Below are positions 54,403 to 63,490 of a stretch of DNA of 64,000 bases, one piece after another. The first letter of the stretch is position 1. The number at the start of each line of letters is the position of its first letter. The DNA is taken from positions 62,001 to 126,000 of the forward strand of contig NZ_CP085307.1 of assembly GCF_020700235.1 (NCBI RefSeq), written 5' to 3'. The notes beneath the pieces were generated by a model. That model searched no databases, was not told where the DNA came from, and saw nothing but the letters and a program-made list of their open reading frames with translations. Origin of the DNA: Haladaptatus pallidirubidus (GTDB lineage Archaea > Halobacteriota > Halobacteria > Halobacteriales > Haladaptataceae). A program made the position numbers and the translations under genes.

Positions 54403-54506
54403 AGGAATACAACCTGTCTGTGCCACTAAATCGCTTCTGTATTTGCTGAGTATCTTGCAGAGTAGCCACGGAGAATGACGATATAACTGCGGTGGACGAG
54501 GTTCAG

Positions 54507-54806
54507 CTAGACGTCTTCGTCATCACTTGGTGGACGGCGGGCTAAGCGATCGAACTGCTGTTGGGCAGCCTCTGCTCGTTCCTCGGTTTCCGTCGGCTCA
54601 TACTTGATCTCCACTATCGTCTCTCCGTCAATAATGACAGTGAAGATCGCATCTTGGTGACGCCCAGACTCAGGGAGATCATCGCGGTGTATGACGAGCT
54701 CATCGACGGTCTCGCCATTGGATTCGAGTAGTAAGACCGCCTGTTCCTCTTCGAACCGATCGAGAACAGCAGTAAATGTTCGTGGCTCAGTAGTCTCATC
54801 AGTCAT
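54507..54806 (-). CDS. DUF3006 family protein
   Basis: 99 residues from ATG 54806, whose ATGA overlaps the upstream lipoprotein stop. The DUF3006 core reads FTAVLDRFEEEQAVLLLESN, ELVIHRDDLPESGRHQDAIF and a C-terminal acidic helix (EERAEAAQQQFDRLARR). These small beta-rich proteins are often found beside ComEC-like metallo-beta-lactamase proteins, as here. Their molecular role is unknown. Confidence 0.82.
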   Translation of the reverse strand: MTDETTEPRTFTAVLDRFEEEQAVLLLESNGETVDELVIHRDDLPESGRHQDAIFTVIIDGETIVEIKYEPTETEERAEAAQQQFDRLARRPPSDDEDV

Positions 54807-56254
54807 TCGTACGTCTCCCGGAGTACAGTCGTCCCCTCGGTATCCACGACAATGACGGTATCGCCTCCGTTGTTCCAAACTGGCTGACCCGAGTTCCAAT
54901 AGAGGTCGGTGTTCGTGTTATCACCACTACCGGTATGGACAGTGATGTGCGCACCAGGTTGGAGAGTAACTCCATCGGGAATTGTATAGCTGTGATCTGC
55001 TTCATCACGGATTTGCCACCCAGAGAGGTCGAGCGGCGCATTTCTTGTGTTCTTCAGGACGAGGTACTCATCATTGAGGTTATTAGCGTCGTCACCAACC
55101 GCATCGGCATGCACCTCGGTCAGTTGGAGTGCAGCAGTCGGTTGTGACGAGGTCGGTGTTGACGTTGCTGGTATGGTTGTAGCAGGGGTGTCGGGACCAT
55201 CGGTATCCCCGGCGGTGATCGTTGTCCGGGTCGTTACAGGCCCAGTTGCACCTGGTTCGACAGGTGATGCAGATCGAAGGGATTGTGGATTGGTTGGGGC
55301 GTTTTCTTGTGTTTTAATAGCGATTTGTTCACCAGTGCTCTCGAGTACGATATTGCCGTGAACGGCAGTCCAGTAGGTTGGAATATTGCGTGCAGCGAGC
55401 CGATTGAGCGTCTCTTCATGTGGGTGTCCGTACTGGGAGTCATACGCGCTCGAGATTATCGCTGCCTGTGGTGTGACGGTATCAAGGAATGTGTCTCCTG
55501 TACTTGATTGACTGCCATGGTGGCCAGCGTAGAGTACCGTCGAGTTGAGTGCCGAGCCATGCTGGTCAAGGAGATACTGCTCTTCTTGTTGGGCTGCATC
55601 TCCTGGGAGGAGAAAGCTGGTCTTGCCGTAGGTGATTTTGAGGACGATACTGTTCTCGTTACGTTCTTGGTTTGCAAGATAGGGCTCTGGCGGGGCGAGG
55701 ACACCCACATTGGCACCCTCAAATTGGATGTTATCTCCCGCTTGGGTTTTGTAGAGCGTGACATCGTGTTGTTCAACAGCGTCCAGGTAACGTTGGTATG
55801 TACTGGAACTGGATGCAATGCCTGGGTCATAAACAGCTCCAATACCGTTCGCTTGGGTTTCGTAGTAGTTGATGATGGCTGCGTTGCCGCCGATGTGGTC
55901 GGCATCTGCGTGGGAAGTGACGAGATGGTCGATTCGTGTGATATTGTGTTGTTTTAGATACTGAAGAACATATTCACCATCATTACGCCAGTCGCCAGAG
56001 TCAATGAGCATTGTTTCACCTGTTGGTGAGACAATGAGTGTACTCGCGGACTGGCCAACATTGATGAAATGGATGTCAAGTGAGCCTGGTGAGGGAGTAG
56101 CTATGGTCGAAGACGTTGTCGGTGAGTCGGTGGAAGAATCTGTGGAAGTGGTTATTGACGTATCTATTGGGTCAGAGGGGCCGCTCCCGGCACAGCCAGC
56201 AAGAATAACGAGGGTTGCGATGAGAAGCGCTCGAAGCACCTGCTGATTTCGCAT
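54803..56254 (-). CDS. Secreted lipoprotein: ComEC-type metallo-beta-lactamase + lamin-tail domain
   Basis: 483 residues. The signal peptide and lipobox are LLIATLVILAGCAGSGP, so the protein is anchored outside the cell. A Thr/Ser-rich linker follows. Residues 57-310 are the beta-lactamase fold: IHFINVGQSASTLIVSPTG, HLVTSHADADHIGG (metal site H-x-D-x-D-H) and LYAGHHGSQSSTGD. A second Thr/Pro-rich linker leads to a lamin-tail domain (LVLKNTRNAPLDLSGWQIRD). The enzyme part resembles the ComEC nuclease-like domain and may degrade external DNA, giving phosphate and nucleotides. It is cotranscribed with DUF3006. Confidence 0.88.
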   Translation of the reverse strand: MRNQQVLRALLIATLVILAGCAGSGPSDPIDTSITTSTDSSTDSPTTSSTIATPSPGSLDIHFINVGQSASTLIVSPTGETMLIDSGDWRNDGEYVLQYLKQHNITRIDHLVTSHADADHIGGNAAIINYYETQANGIGAVYDPGIASSSSTYQRYLDAVEQHDVTLYKTQAGDNIQFEGANVGVLAPPEPYLANQERNENSIVLKITYGKTSFLLPGDAAQQEEQYLLDQHGSALNSTVLYAGHHGSQSSTGDTFLDTVTPQAAIISSAYDSQYGHPHEETLNRLAARNIPTYWTAVHGNIVLESTGEQIAIKTQENAPTNPQSLRSASPVEPGATGPVTTRTTITAGDTDGPDTPATTIPATSTPTSSQPTAALQLTEVHADAVGDDANNLNDEYLVLKNTRNAPLDLSGWQIRDEADHSYTIPDGVTLQPGAHITVHTGSGDNTNTDLYWNSGQPVWNNGGDTVIVVDTEGTTVLRETYE

Positions 56255-56295
56255 ATAGTATTCTCGTTAGAGAGGAGGTAATAAGTTGTCTTCGT

Positions 56296-56400
56296 CACTA
56301 CGATGATATTCTCATGGCGATACTCGAGGTAGAGTTTCCGGCTGTGACCACTCGGTAGGTGGCAGATACGCTTGCGATTGAGCGGCTCTCTGCGCATTGA
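56296..56400 (+). pseudogene. HTH-like fragment, second copy
   Basis: HYDDILMAILEVEFPAVTTR, TAG (56356-56358), VADTLAIERLSAH, TGA (56398-56400). The same order occurs at 30540-30640 (DDHILTAIRDSEFPAVTARW, then VSDTLGGERLSAHQRL). TAG replaces Trp and TGA comes after His, both explained by transitions. Confidence 0.5.
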
Positions 56401-56628
56401 CGATCGTCGATCTTTGCTTCGCCCGACGCAAATCTGCTTTGCTTCACTTTCACTCTGCGGAGAGGTCTTAGTACCAATGCCGTCGGATAAGTTGTGAGAT
56501 GATCGCCGGAGGATATCCGGTGTCCAGAGTAGACAAAAAACAGGGGTCATTCCTGTGGTTTGGGCACCAAATTAACAGAATAGAAATATTTTGGATCACT
56601 CAGAAAGGGAAAATGTGGTGTGAAGCAA

Positions 56629-59313
56629 ATGACTAATGCAAATGGGATTGTTGGGGAATATCTTACATTAAAACAGAATATAGATGCAGACTTTCTAATG
56701 ATGCAGGTTGGAGATTTCTACGAATTTTTTGCGGATGATGCTGAAGAAGCTGGGGATTTACTCGATTTGAAAATATCCCAAAAATCAGTCCAAGGTTGCA
56801 GCTATCCAATGGCAGGAGTGCCGGTGGACGACCTCACACCATATCTCAAACAGCTCGTTGAGCGCGGGTATCGTGTTGCTGTGGCTGAACAGCACGAAAC
56901 TGAAGACGGATACAGTCGAGAAATAACAAGAACTGTCACGCCGGGTACTCTGTTAGAAACAAACACCGCAGACGCTCGATATATTGCGTCTGTCGTTCGA
57001 AGTGCAGACAATCAGTATGGTGCTGCATTCGCTGATATTACGACCGGGCATTTCTTTGTAACAGCAATAGAGGGAGAAAACGCCGACGCTGAGTTGTTTT
57101 CAGAGTTTTACCGATTTGACCCCGTCGAAATACTTCCAGGACCTGAACTTCGAAACGACGATCGCTTTCTTGATGAAATACGTGAGCAAACATCTGGCTC
57201 ACTATCGATCCATGAACCAGATTCTTTTGCACCAGGCCGCGCAACGCATATAATGCGCGAACAGTTCGGTGAAGAATTGCTCTCAAGTCTTGACCTTGAT
57301 TCTGCTACCAATGCAGAGATTCCTGCAGCAGGTGCAATCCTTTCCTATATCGAACAGACCGGTGTTGGTGTCCGTTCGTCAATGACACGCCTACAATCGT
57401 ACCACGCTGACGATCACGTTGAACTTGATGCAACGACGCAACGAAATCTCGAACTCACAGAAACCATGCATGGGGACGCAGTGGGGTCACTATTGGATAC
57501 AATCGACCACACAGTAACGAGTCAAGGAGGGCGGTTACTCAAAGAATGGCTTCAGCGTCCACGGCGCTCCAAATCAATGCTAGAGAGCCGTCATGAATGT
57601 GTTGGGGCATTCACAGAGGCTGCATTACCCCGAGAGGTGGTTCGAGATATACTGAACAGCGTTTTCGATCTCGAACGACTCGCGACAAAGGCAATCTATG
57701 GGAATGCGACTCCTCATGATCTACTACGAATCCGCGACTCCCTCGATTGGTTGCCAGAGATTACTGAAACAATCGCGGCTGCATCTGACTTAGCTGATTC
57801 ACCTCTTGCCGAAGTCATCAATCGGCCGAACGATGAAGTAGTCAAATTGCTATCCAGCGAATTGCACGATGCACTCGCGGAGGAACCGCCCAGATCAGCT
57901 TCGGAGGGAGGTGTGTTCAAGCAGTGCTATCACGAAAAACTTGATACGCTCACTGAGCAGTATGAGAGTGCAACAAAGTGGATCGAGACTCTTGATCACC
58001 GAGAGAAGCACCAACACGGGATCAAACATCTCCAAGTAGATCGGAACAAAACAGACGGCTATTTCATCCAAGTCGGAAAGACAGAGACGAGCAAGGTACC
58101 GCCGTCGTATGAGGAAATAAAGACGCTCACAAATTCAAAGCGGTATACAATCGAGGAGCTAAGAGAACGAGAACGTGAAATCCTTCGTTTAGAGGAACAA
58201 CGTGGAGAGTTAGAGGAAGAACTGTTCACCCAGCTTTGTGGAACTATCGCTGAGCATGCAACAGCGCTTCAAACAGTCGGCCAAGTGTTTGCAGAAGTCG
58301 ACGTGCTAGCGGGCCTTGCAACTCACGTAGTATCCAATAACTGGATATGTCCTACGCTGGTGGAATCCGATGAGCTGCGGATCGATCAGGGTCGGCATCC
58401 AGTCGTTGAGCAGACCACCGAATTCGTACCAAACAGCGTTCACATGGATCCTGACCGCAAACTGCTTATCGTAACTGGGCCAAATATGAGTGGCAAATCA
58501 ACCTATATGCGACAAACAGCGTTGATTACTCTTCTTGCCCAAATCGGCAGTTTTGTTCCTGCAACAGAAGCGAGGATTGGGATTGTAGATGGGATCTTTA
58601 CTCGCGTTGGTGCATTGGATGAGCTCGCACAGGGTCGTTCTACGTTCATGGTTGAGATGCAAGAACTCAGTAATATTCTTCACTCTGCAACGGAGAACTC
58701 ATTGGTTATTCTCGACGAAGTTGGTCGTGGCACTGCGACGTACGATGGGATCTCAATTGCATGGGCTGCAACAGAGTATTTACACAATGAAGTGCGAGCA
58801 AATACGCTTTTTGCAACGCATTATCACGAGCTGACGATACTCGCTAATCATCTCAACTGCGTCAAGAATGTTCACGTTGCAGCTGACGAAACGAATGGAG
58901 AAGTAACCTTTTTACGGACAGTCAAAAATGGCCCTGCTAATCGGAGCTACGGTATTAACGTTGCAGAGCTAGCGGGGGTCCCGGTACCAGTTACAGACCG
59001 TGCTCATGATGTCTTAGAAAAGCTACAGGCGGACAAAGCCATTGAAGCTAAAAGTGGTGAATCGACGGATACATCACAGCAGGTGGTATTCGATATTGGA
59101 TCGAACCAGGTACAAACTCCAGGTGAAACCCTTCCTGAAACAGCCAAAGACGAAAAATTAGAAGCGCGGTTTGGATCTGAAGCGAAAGATGTGTTAGAAG
59201 CGATTTTGGATGCGCCAATCGATCAAATGGCACCTATTGAAGTGTTGAAAGAAGTACAGAACTGGAAAATCCAACTGAAGAATTCTAACAGCCAATCTCA
59301 AAACAATGACTGA
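56629..59313 (+). CDS. mutS: DNA mismatch repair protein MutS
   Basis: 894 residues from ATG 56629; an in-frame GTG 3 codons earlier is possible. The mismatch-reading motif is LMMQVGDFYEFFADDAEEAG, with Phe and Glu of F-Y-E. Connector, lever and clamp domains follow. The ATPase has Walker A TGPNMSGKSTYMRQ, Walker B SLVILDEVGRGTATYDG and a His in LFATHYHEL. MutS finds mispaired bases and calls MutL. Codon use is visibly richer in A/T than in the dpp genes. The stop overlaps mutL by 8 bases. Confidence 0.96.
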   Translation: MTNANGIVGEYLTLKQNIDADFLMMQVGDFYEFFADDAEEAGDLLDLKISQKSVQGCSYPMAGVPVDDLTPYLKQLVERGYRVAVAEQHETEDGYSREITRTVTPGTLLETNTADARYIASVVRSADNQYGAAFADITTGHFFVTAIEGENADAELFSEFYRFDPVEILPGPELRNDDRFLDEIREQTSGSLSIHEPDSFAPGRATHIMREQFGEELLSSLDLDSATNAEIPAAGAILSYIEQTGVGVRSSMTRLQSYHADDHVELDATTQRNLELTETMHGDAVGSLLDTIDHTVTSQGGRLLKEWLQRPRRSKSMLESRHECVGAFTEAALPREVVRDILNSVFDLERLATKAIYGNATPHDLLRIRDSLDWLPEITETIAAASDLADSPLAEVINRPNDEVVKLLSSELHDALAEEPPRSASEGGVFKQCYHEKLDTLTEQYESATKWIETLDHREKHQHGIKHLQVDRNKTDGYFIQVGKTETSKVPPSYEEIKTLTNSKRYTIEELREREREILRLEEQRGELEEELFTQLCGTIAEHATALQTVGQVFAEVDVLAGLATHVVSNNWICPTLVESDELRIDQGRHPVVEQTTEFVPNSVHMDPDRKLLIVTGPNMSGKSTYMRQTALITLLAQIGSFVPATEARIGIVDGIFTRVGALDELAQGRSTFMVEMQELSNILHSATENSLVILDEVGRGTATYDGISIAWAATEYLHNEVRANTLFATHYHELTILANHLNCVKNVHVAADETNGEVTFLRTVKNGPANRSYGINVAELAGVPVPVTDRAHDVLEKLQADKAIEAKSGESTDTSQQVVFDIGSNQVQTPGETLPETAKDEKLEARFGSEAKDVLEAILDAPIDQMAPIEVLKEVQNWKIQLKNSNSQSQNND

Positions 59314-61411
59314 CAATACCAACAACGAAACACGAATCCAGCAGTTGGATAAGAGAACGGTCCGTCAAATCGCAGCAGGCGAAGTTGTTGAACGTCCCGC
59401 ATCAGTTGTGAAGGAATTCGTGGAAAACAGCATCGACGCTGATGCATCACGAATTCAAGTGACAGTTGAAGAAGGGGGAACAGAACGGATCACTGTTAGT
59501 GACGATGGTCATGGGATGAGTGAGACAGACGTACGGATGGCGGTCAAGGAACATACGACGAGCAAAATAACCGATATCACAGATCTCGAATCTGGTGTGT
59601 TAACACTCGGATTTCGTGGCGAGGCACTCCATACAATTGGAGCTGTCTCACGGTTAACGATCAAGACAAAACCACGTGGTTCGACTGACGCTGGAACGAA
59701 ACTCCAGTTGAGCGGTGGCACCGTCGAAAATGTGTCGAAAACTGGCTGCCCCGAGGGAACAACTGTTGAAGTAGACGATTTATTTTACAATACGCCAGCG
59801 CGGCAAAAGTATCTCAAAACGGAAGCCACTGAGTTTTCTCATATTAATACAGTCGTTACTGAGTATGCGCTCGCAAACCCTGATATCGCATTTTCACTGA
59901 GTCATAACGGACGAGAGGTATTTTCTACAACTGGCCAAGATAACCTCCAGGGAACTATTCTCTCGGTATACGGAAAAGAGGTTGCTACCTCGATGATCGA
60001 AATCAATCAGGAGGCAGACGAACTTCCGGATGGAACAATTAATAGCATTCGAGGGTTTGTTAGCGATCCTGAAACAACTCGAAGTACTCGGGAGTATATG
60101 TCGACCAATATTAATGGTCGATATGTGAATTCAGCAGAGGTTCGGAACGCAATTTTATCAGCCTATGGTAATCAATTGGCTGTCAATCGGTATCCTTTCG
60201 TCGTTATATTCCTTGACATCCCGAGAGATTTCGTGGACGTGAACGTTCATCCACGAAAAATGGAAGTCCGGTTTGATGACGAAGATGGTATTTGTGCACA
60301 GGTCCGTAAAACGGTCGAGAATACGCTCCTTGAGCACGGTTTGATCCGAACCTCGGCACCACGTGGACGGTCTGCCCCCGGCGATACCGACATTACACCG
60401 AGCGGTGAACAATCCGAATTAGTACAAGAAGAGGGTAAAAAAGGGAGTATGCAAGCTACCGAGTCAGATACCGTGAGCTCCAATACTGCCACCCAACAAA
60501 AAGGACAGAACCCTTCTACCGAATCAGCGATTGAGACATCCGACGATCAGAATGTTGTTTCGTCAGAGACCGACACCACTTCGATCGAAGCAAAGACATC
60601 CTCACCACCTCCACAGTCGGGATCACTACCGTCAGGCGATTCATTAGACAGTGAACCCACACCGAATCAATCAGATCAGCATTCCCGCATCGATCAGACG
60701 CTGGAACCAGACAAGAAGTTCTCTCAGTCAACTGAAGCAGCTACTCTTGATGATGACACTGAAACACCTGAGTACGAAAATCTGCCTCAAATGCATGTCC
60801 TAGGGCAGTTACACGAGACCTACGTCATTGCAGAGACTCCAGACGGCTTGGTTCTAGTCGACCAGCATGCTGCCGATGAACGGATCAACTACGAGCGACT
60901 TAGGAACCAATTCGGAGGAAACACCGAGACACAAGTGCTTGCGACTCCAGTCACGCTCGAGCTTACCGCTGGTGAAGCAGCATTATTTGATGAATATCAA
61001 GATGTCCTTGCTAAGCTTGGATTTCACGCAGGACGAACAGATGGCAATGAAAGCCGGACGGTGAAAGTGACTACGGTTCCAACTGTATTCAATGAAATAT
61101 TGGAACCAACATTACTTCGTGACGTTATTGATGAATTCATATCAACTGACCCAAACGAGCGAGAACACACAAGTGTTGAAGCGATGGCTGACGCGCTCCT
61201 TGCTGATCTTGCCTGCTATCCATCGATCACCGGGAATACATCATTACGGGAAGGATCTATTATAGAACTGCTTGCGACACTTGATGAGTGTGAGAATCCC
61301 TATGCGTGTCCCCATGGTCGACCGGTGATTATCGAATTTAATACCCAGGAAATAGCCGATCGATTTGAACGTGATTATCCAGGGCATGCTAATAGACGGA
61401 TAGAAGAATGA
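59306..61411 (+). CDS. mutL: DNA mismatch repair protein MutL, endonuclease type
   Basis: 701 residues. The GHKL ATPase is at 1-330: QIAAGEVVERPASVVKEFVE, DDGHGMSETDVRMAVKEHTT and GFRGEALHTIGAVSRLTI. A long Ser/Thr/Asp-rich linker (about 350-490) follows. The C-terminal domain contains DQHAADERINYE, the D-Q-H-A-x2-E-x4-E endonuclease metal motif, and ACPHGRP near the end, so this MutL should nick DNA itself. This fits the absence of MutH. It forms an operon with mutS. Confidence 0.95.
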   Translation: MTDNTNNETRIQQLDKRTVRQIAAGEVVERPASVVKEFVENSIDADASRIQVTVEEGGTERITVSDDGHGMSETDVRMAVKEHTTSKITDITDLESGVLTLGFRGEALHTIGAVSRLTIKTKPRGSTDAGTKLQLSGGTVENVSKTGCPEGTTVEVDDLFYNTPARQKYLKTEATEFSHINTVVTEYALANPDIAFSLSHNGREVFSTTGQDNLQGTILSVYGKEVATSMIEINQEADELPDGTINSIRGFVSDPETTRSTREYMSTNINGRYVNSAEVRNAILSAYGNQLAVNRYPFVVIFLDIPRDFVDVNVHPRKMEVRFDDEDGICAQVRKTVENTLLEHGLIRTSAPRGRSAPGDTDITPSGEQSELVQEEGKKGSMQATESDTVSSNTATQQKGQNPSTESAIETSDDQNVVSSETDTTSIEAKTSSPPPQSGSLPSGDSLDSEPTPNQSDQHSRIDQTLEPDKKFSQSTEAATLDDDTETPEYENLPQMHVLGQLHETYVIAETPDGLVLVDQHAADERINYERLRNQFGGNTETQVLATPVTLELTAGEAALFDEYQDVLAKLGFHAGRTDGNESRTVKVTTVPTVFNEILEPTLLRDVIDEFISTDPNEREHTSVEAMADALLADLACYPSITGNTSLREGSIIELLATLDECENPYACPHGRPVIIEFNTQEIADRFERDYPGHANRRIEE

Positions 61412-61511
61412 CAAGTCTCAGTTAGAAGTGTTAATGATATTTAATCGTCGTTTTACGACAGACAGCAATGACCCTTGAATCTACTATTTTATGAGGATTC
61501 GAGGAGAAAGT

Positions 61512-61529
61512 CCCGTCCTTGAGGGCGGG
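61512..61529 (+). repeat. IS605 left-end hairpin
   Basis: CCCGTCC, loop TTGA, GGGCGGG pairs fully if one G-T pair is allowed. Such imperfect subterminal hairpins are the sites that TnpA recognises on single-stranded DNA. Confidence 0.65.
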
Positions 61530-61718
61530 GAGAATGTCAAATCTGTAGCGCTGTTAGCTGAACCGAGGCGCTAAGCCCCTTCCTCAACGAGTACCAAAGG
61601 CGCGAGTAGGGAGGGGATACAGCGCCGCACAGTTCTCAAACGTGTTCGGTGACAGAACCACAGGCCCATGCAATCGGTTGCTTTTTGCGCTAGGGTATCG
61701 TACTAACTACTGAACCCA

Positions 61719-62126
61719 ATGCAGTACGACCTCGATTCAGGTTCGCATTCGGTCTACTCGCTCCACTATCACCTGATACTCACAACGAAGTATCGACGCG
61801 GAGTGCTAACCGAAGAACGAACCAACTTCATTCGAGACGTCATCGAAGGGTTCGCGGACAACTACGGCGTCGAAATCGTCAACCTCGACGGCGAGGACGA
61901 CCACATACACGTCCTGTTCCGGGCGAAGCCGACCACAGACCTCGTGAAGTTCATCAACACCGTGAAGGGTGCGACCGCCCGTCGCATCCGTAACCGGTAC
62001 GAGGACGAGCTCAAGAACGAACTGTGGGGCGACTCGTTTTGGAACAGTTCCTACTGCCTCCTCTCAACGGGGCAGGTATCGCTCGACGTTCTGAAACAAT
62101 ACGTCGAAGAACAACGAGAGTCCTGA
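61719..62126 (+). CDS. tnpA: TnpA, HUH tyrosine transposase (IS200/IS605)
   Basis: 135 residues. The HUH metal motif is DDHIHVLFRA and the catalytic Tyr is in VLKQYVEEQ. YSLHYHLILTTKYRRGVL at the start and KFINTVKGATARRIRNRYED in the middle are typical. The enzyme cuts and rejoins single-stranded DNA ends. Its stop TGA shares one base with the tnpB ATG. Confidence 0.95.
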   Translation: MQYDLDSGSHSVYSLHYHLILTTKYRRGVLTEERTNFIRDVIEGFADNYGVEIVNLDGEDDHIHVLFRAKPTTDLVKFINTVKGATARRIRNRYEDELKNELWGDSFWNSSYCLLSTGQVSLDVLKQYVEEQRES

Positions 62127-63361
62127 TGTACTACTCCTACAAGTATCGACTCAAGCCGTCCGACGCCCACTGCGAGGAGTTGGACCGCCACCGCGATATT
62201 TGTAGACAGACCTACAACCACTTCCGCCACCGACTCAGCGAGTACCGCGAGGAAAACGGCGAACTGCCGTCCATGACCTCGCTTCGGTCGGAGCTACCCG
62301 ACCTCAAAGAGTGGTGGGACGACCTCACAGACGTGTACTCGAAAGTCCTCCAAACCGTCGTAGAACGGTTGTTCGATAATCTCAAGGGCCTCTCCGCGCT
62401 CAAGCGGAAGGGGTATGGCGTCGGGATGCTCAAGTGGAAACCGCCACGGGAGTTCCGCAGTTTCACGTACAGTCAATCCGGCTTCAAGCTCGACAAGAAG
62501 GGCGGTCGAACGGTACTGTGCCTCTCAAAACTCGGCGACATACCGATACGGCTTCACCGCGAGATACCCGACGACGCGAAACTTAAGCAGGTCACGCTCA
62601 AGAAGGAACCGACCGGCGAGTGGTTCGCTACCTTTGGCGTCGAACTCAACCGTGAGCCGCCGACGAAGCCCGAGAATTCCGAGCGGTGCGTCGGTATCGA
62701 CGTCGGGATTCTCAAGTACGCTCACGATACCGACGGTCAGGCCGTCGGGTCACTCGACCTCTCGGACGAACGAAAGTGCCTTGAACGCGAGCAACGGAAG
62801 CTCTCGCGGAAGGTATATAGGTCGAACAACTACGAGCGTCAGCGTCGGCGAGTAGCAAAGTGCCACGCCGACCTGAAGCGAAAGCGTCGGGATTTCCTTT
62901 ACAAGCTCTCGGCGTACTACGCGCGAGAATACGACCTCGTAGCAGTTGAGGACTTGAACGTGAAGGGGATGCTCGAATCCCCGTCGAACAGTCGGAACAC
63001 GGCGTCCGCCGCGTGGAAGACGTTCCTCTCGTTGCTCGAATACAAGTGCGAGCGGAACGGGACGCACTTCGTCGCCGTCGAACCGGCGGGGACGACGAAG
63101 GAATGCGCGGGGTGCGGCGTTTCGACCGATAAACCGTTGTGGATCCGCGAACACTCCTGTCCCGCCTGTGGTTTCACGGCGGATAGGGACGCGAACGCGG
63201 CATGGAACATTCTTTCTCGGGGCGTCAAGCAGGTAGGAGTGGGATACTCCGAACCAACGCCTGTGGAGACAGCGCTCCCTGTGGATACGCCAGTATCTGC
63301 AAAGCGCGTCGTTGAAACAGGAAGCCCCACCCTCAAGCGCGAGCTATCAGGCGAGCGATAG
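62126..63361 (+). CDS. tnpB: TnpB, RNA-guided nuclease-like (IS605)
   Basis: 411 residues from ATG 62126 (MYYSYKYRLKPSDAHCEELD). RuvC acidic residues: Asp in CVGIDVGILKYA, Glu in DLVAVEDLNVKGML, and Asp in ADRDANAAWNIL. The zinc finger is CAGCGVSTDKPLW followed by CPACGFTAD. All catalytic residues are present. TnpB proteins use a guide RNA from the element's right end to cut DNA near the target-adjacent motif. The guide would overlap the gene's 3' end. Confidence 0.95.
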   Translation: MYYSYKYRLKPSDAHCEELDRHRDICRQTYNHFRHRLSEYREENGELPSMTSLRSELPDLKEWWDDLTDVYSKVLQTVVERLFDNLKGLSALKRKGYGVGMLKWKPPREFRSFTYSQSGFKLDKKGGRTVLCLSKLGDIPIRLHREIPDDAKLKQVTLKKEPTGEWFATFGVELNREPPTKPENSERCVGIDVGILKYAHDTDGQAVGSLDLSDERKCLEREQRKLSRKVYRSNNYERQRRRVAKCHADLKRKRRDFLYKLSAYYAREYDLVAVEDLNVKGMLESPSNSRNTASAAWKTFLSLLEYKCERNGTHFVAVEPAGTTKECAGCGVSTDKPLWIREHSCPACGFTADRDANAAWNILSRGVKQVGVGYSEPTPVETALPVDTPVSAKRVVETGSPTLKRELSGER

Positions 63362-63368
63362 GGTGGGG
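63325..63368 (+). ncRNA. IS605 right-end hairpin / probable omega RNA scaffold
   Basis: CCCCACCCT (63325-63333) pairs perfectly with AGGGTGGGG (63360-63368). The hairpin spans the tnpB stop. In related elements the omega RNA starts inside the tnpB 3' end and its guide begins just beyond the right end; here that would be after about 63376. The RNA itself is inferred. Confidence 0.5.
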
Positions 63369-63490
63369 TAGTTCACTAGCCATGATATTGATTAATTGAA
63401 TTCCGGTGAAAAAGGGCCAGAGATATATCATACGACAAGGTTGTGAAGGTGTAGCGACTAGAGAAACTGCCCTTCACAGGTGAGAGTAGA

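Larger units (their letters stand above)
61490..63376 (+). mobile_element. IS200/IS605 family insertion sequence, apparently complete
   Basis: It contains tnpA, tnpB, a left-end hairpin (61512-61529) and a right-end hairpin (63325-63368). No terminal inverted repeats or target duplications are expected in this family. Both genes are intact, so the element may be active. Exact ends are estimated. It lies just downstream of mutL. Confidence 0.88.
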
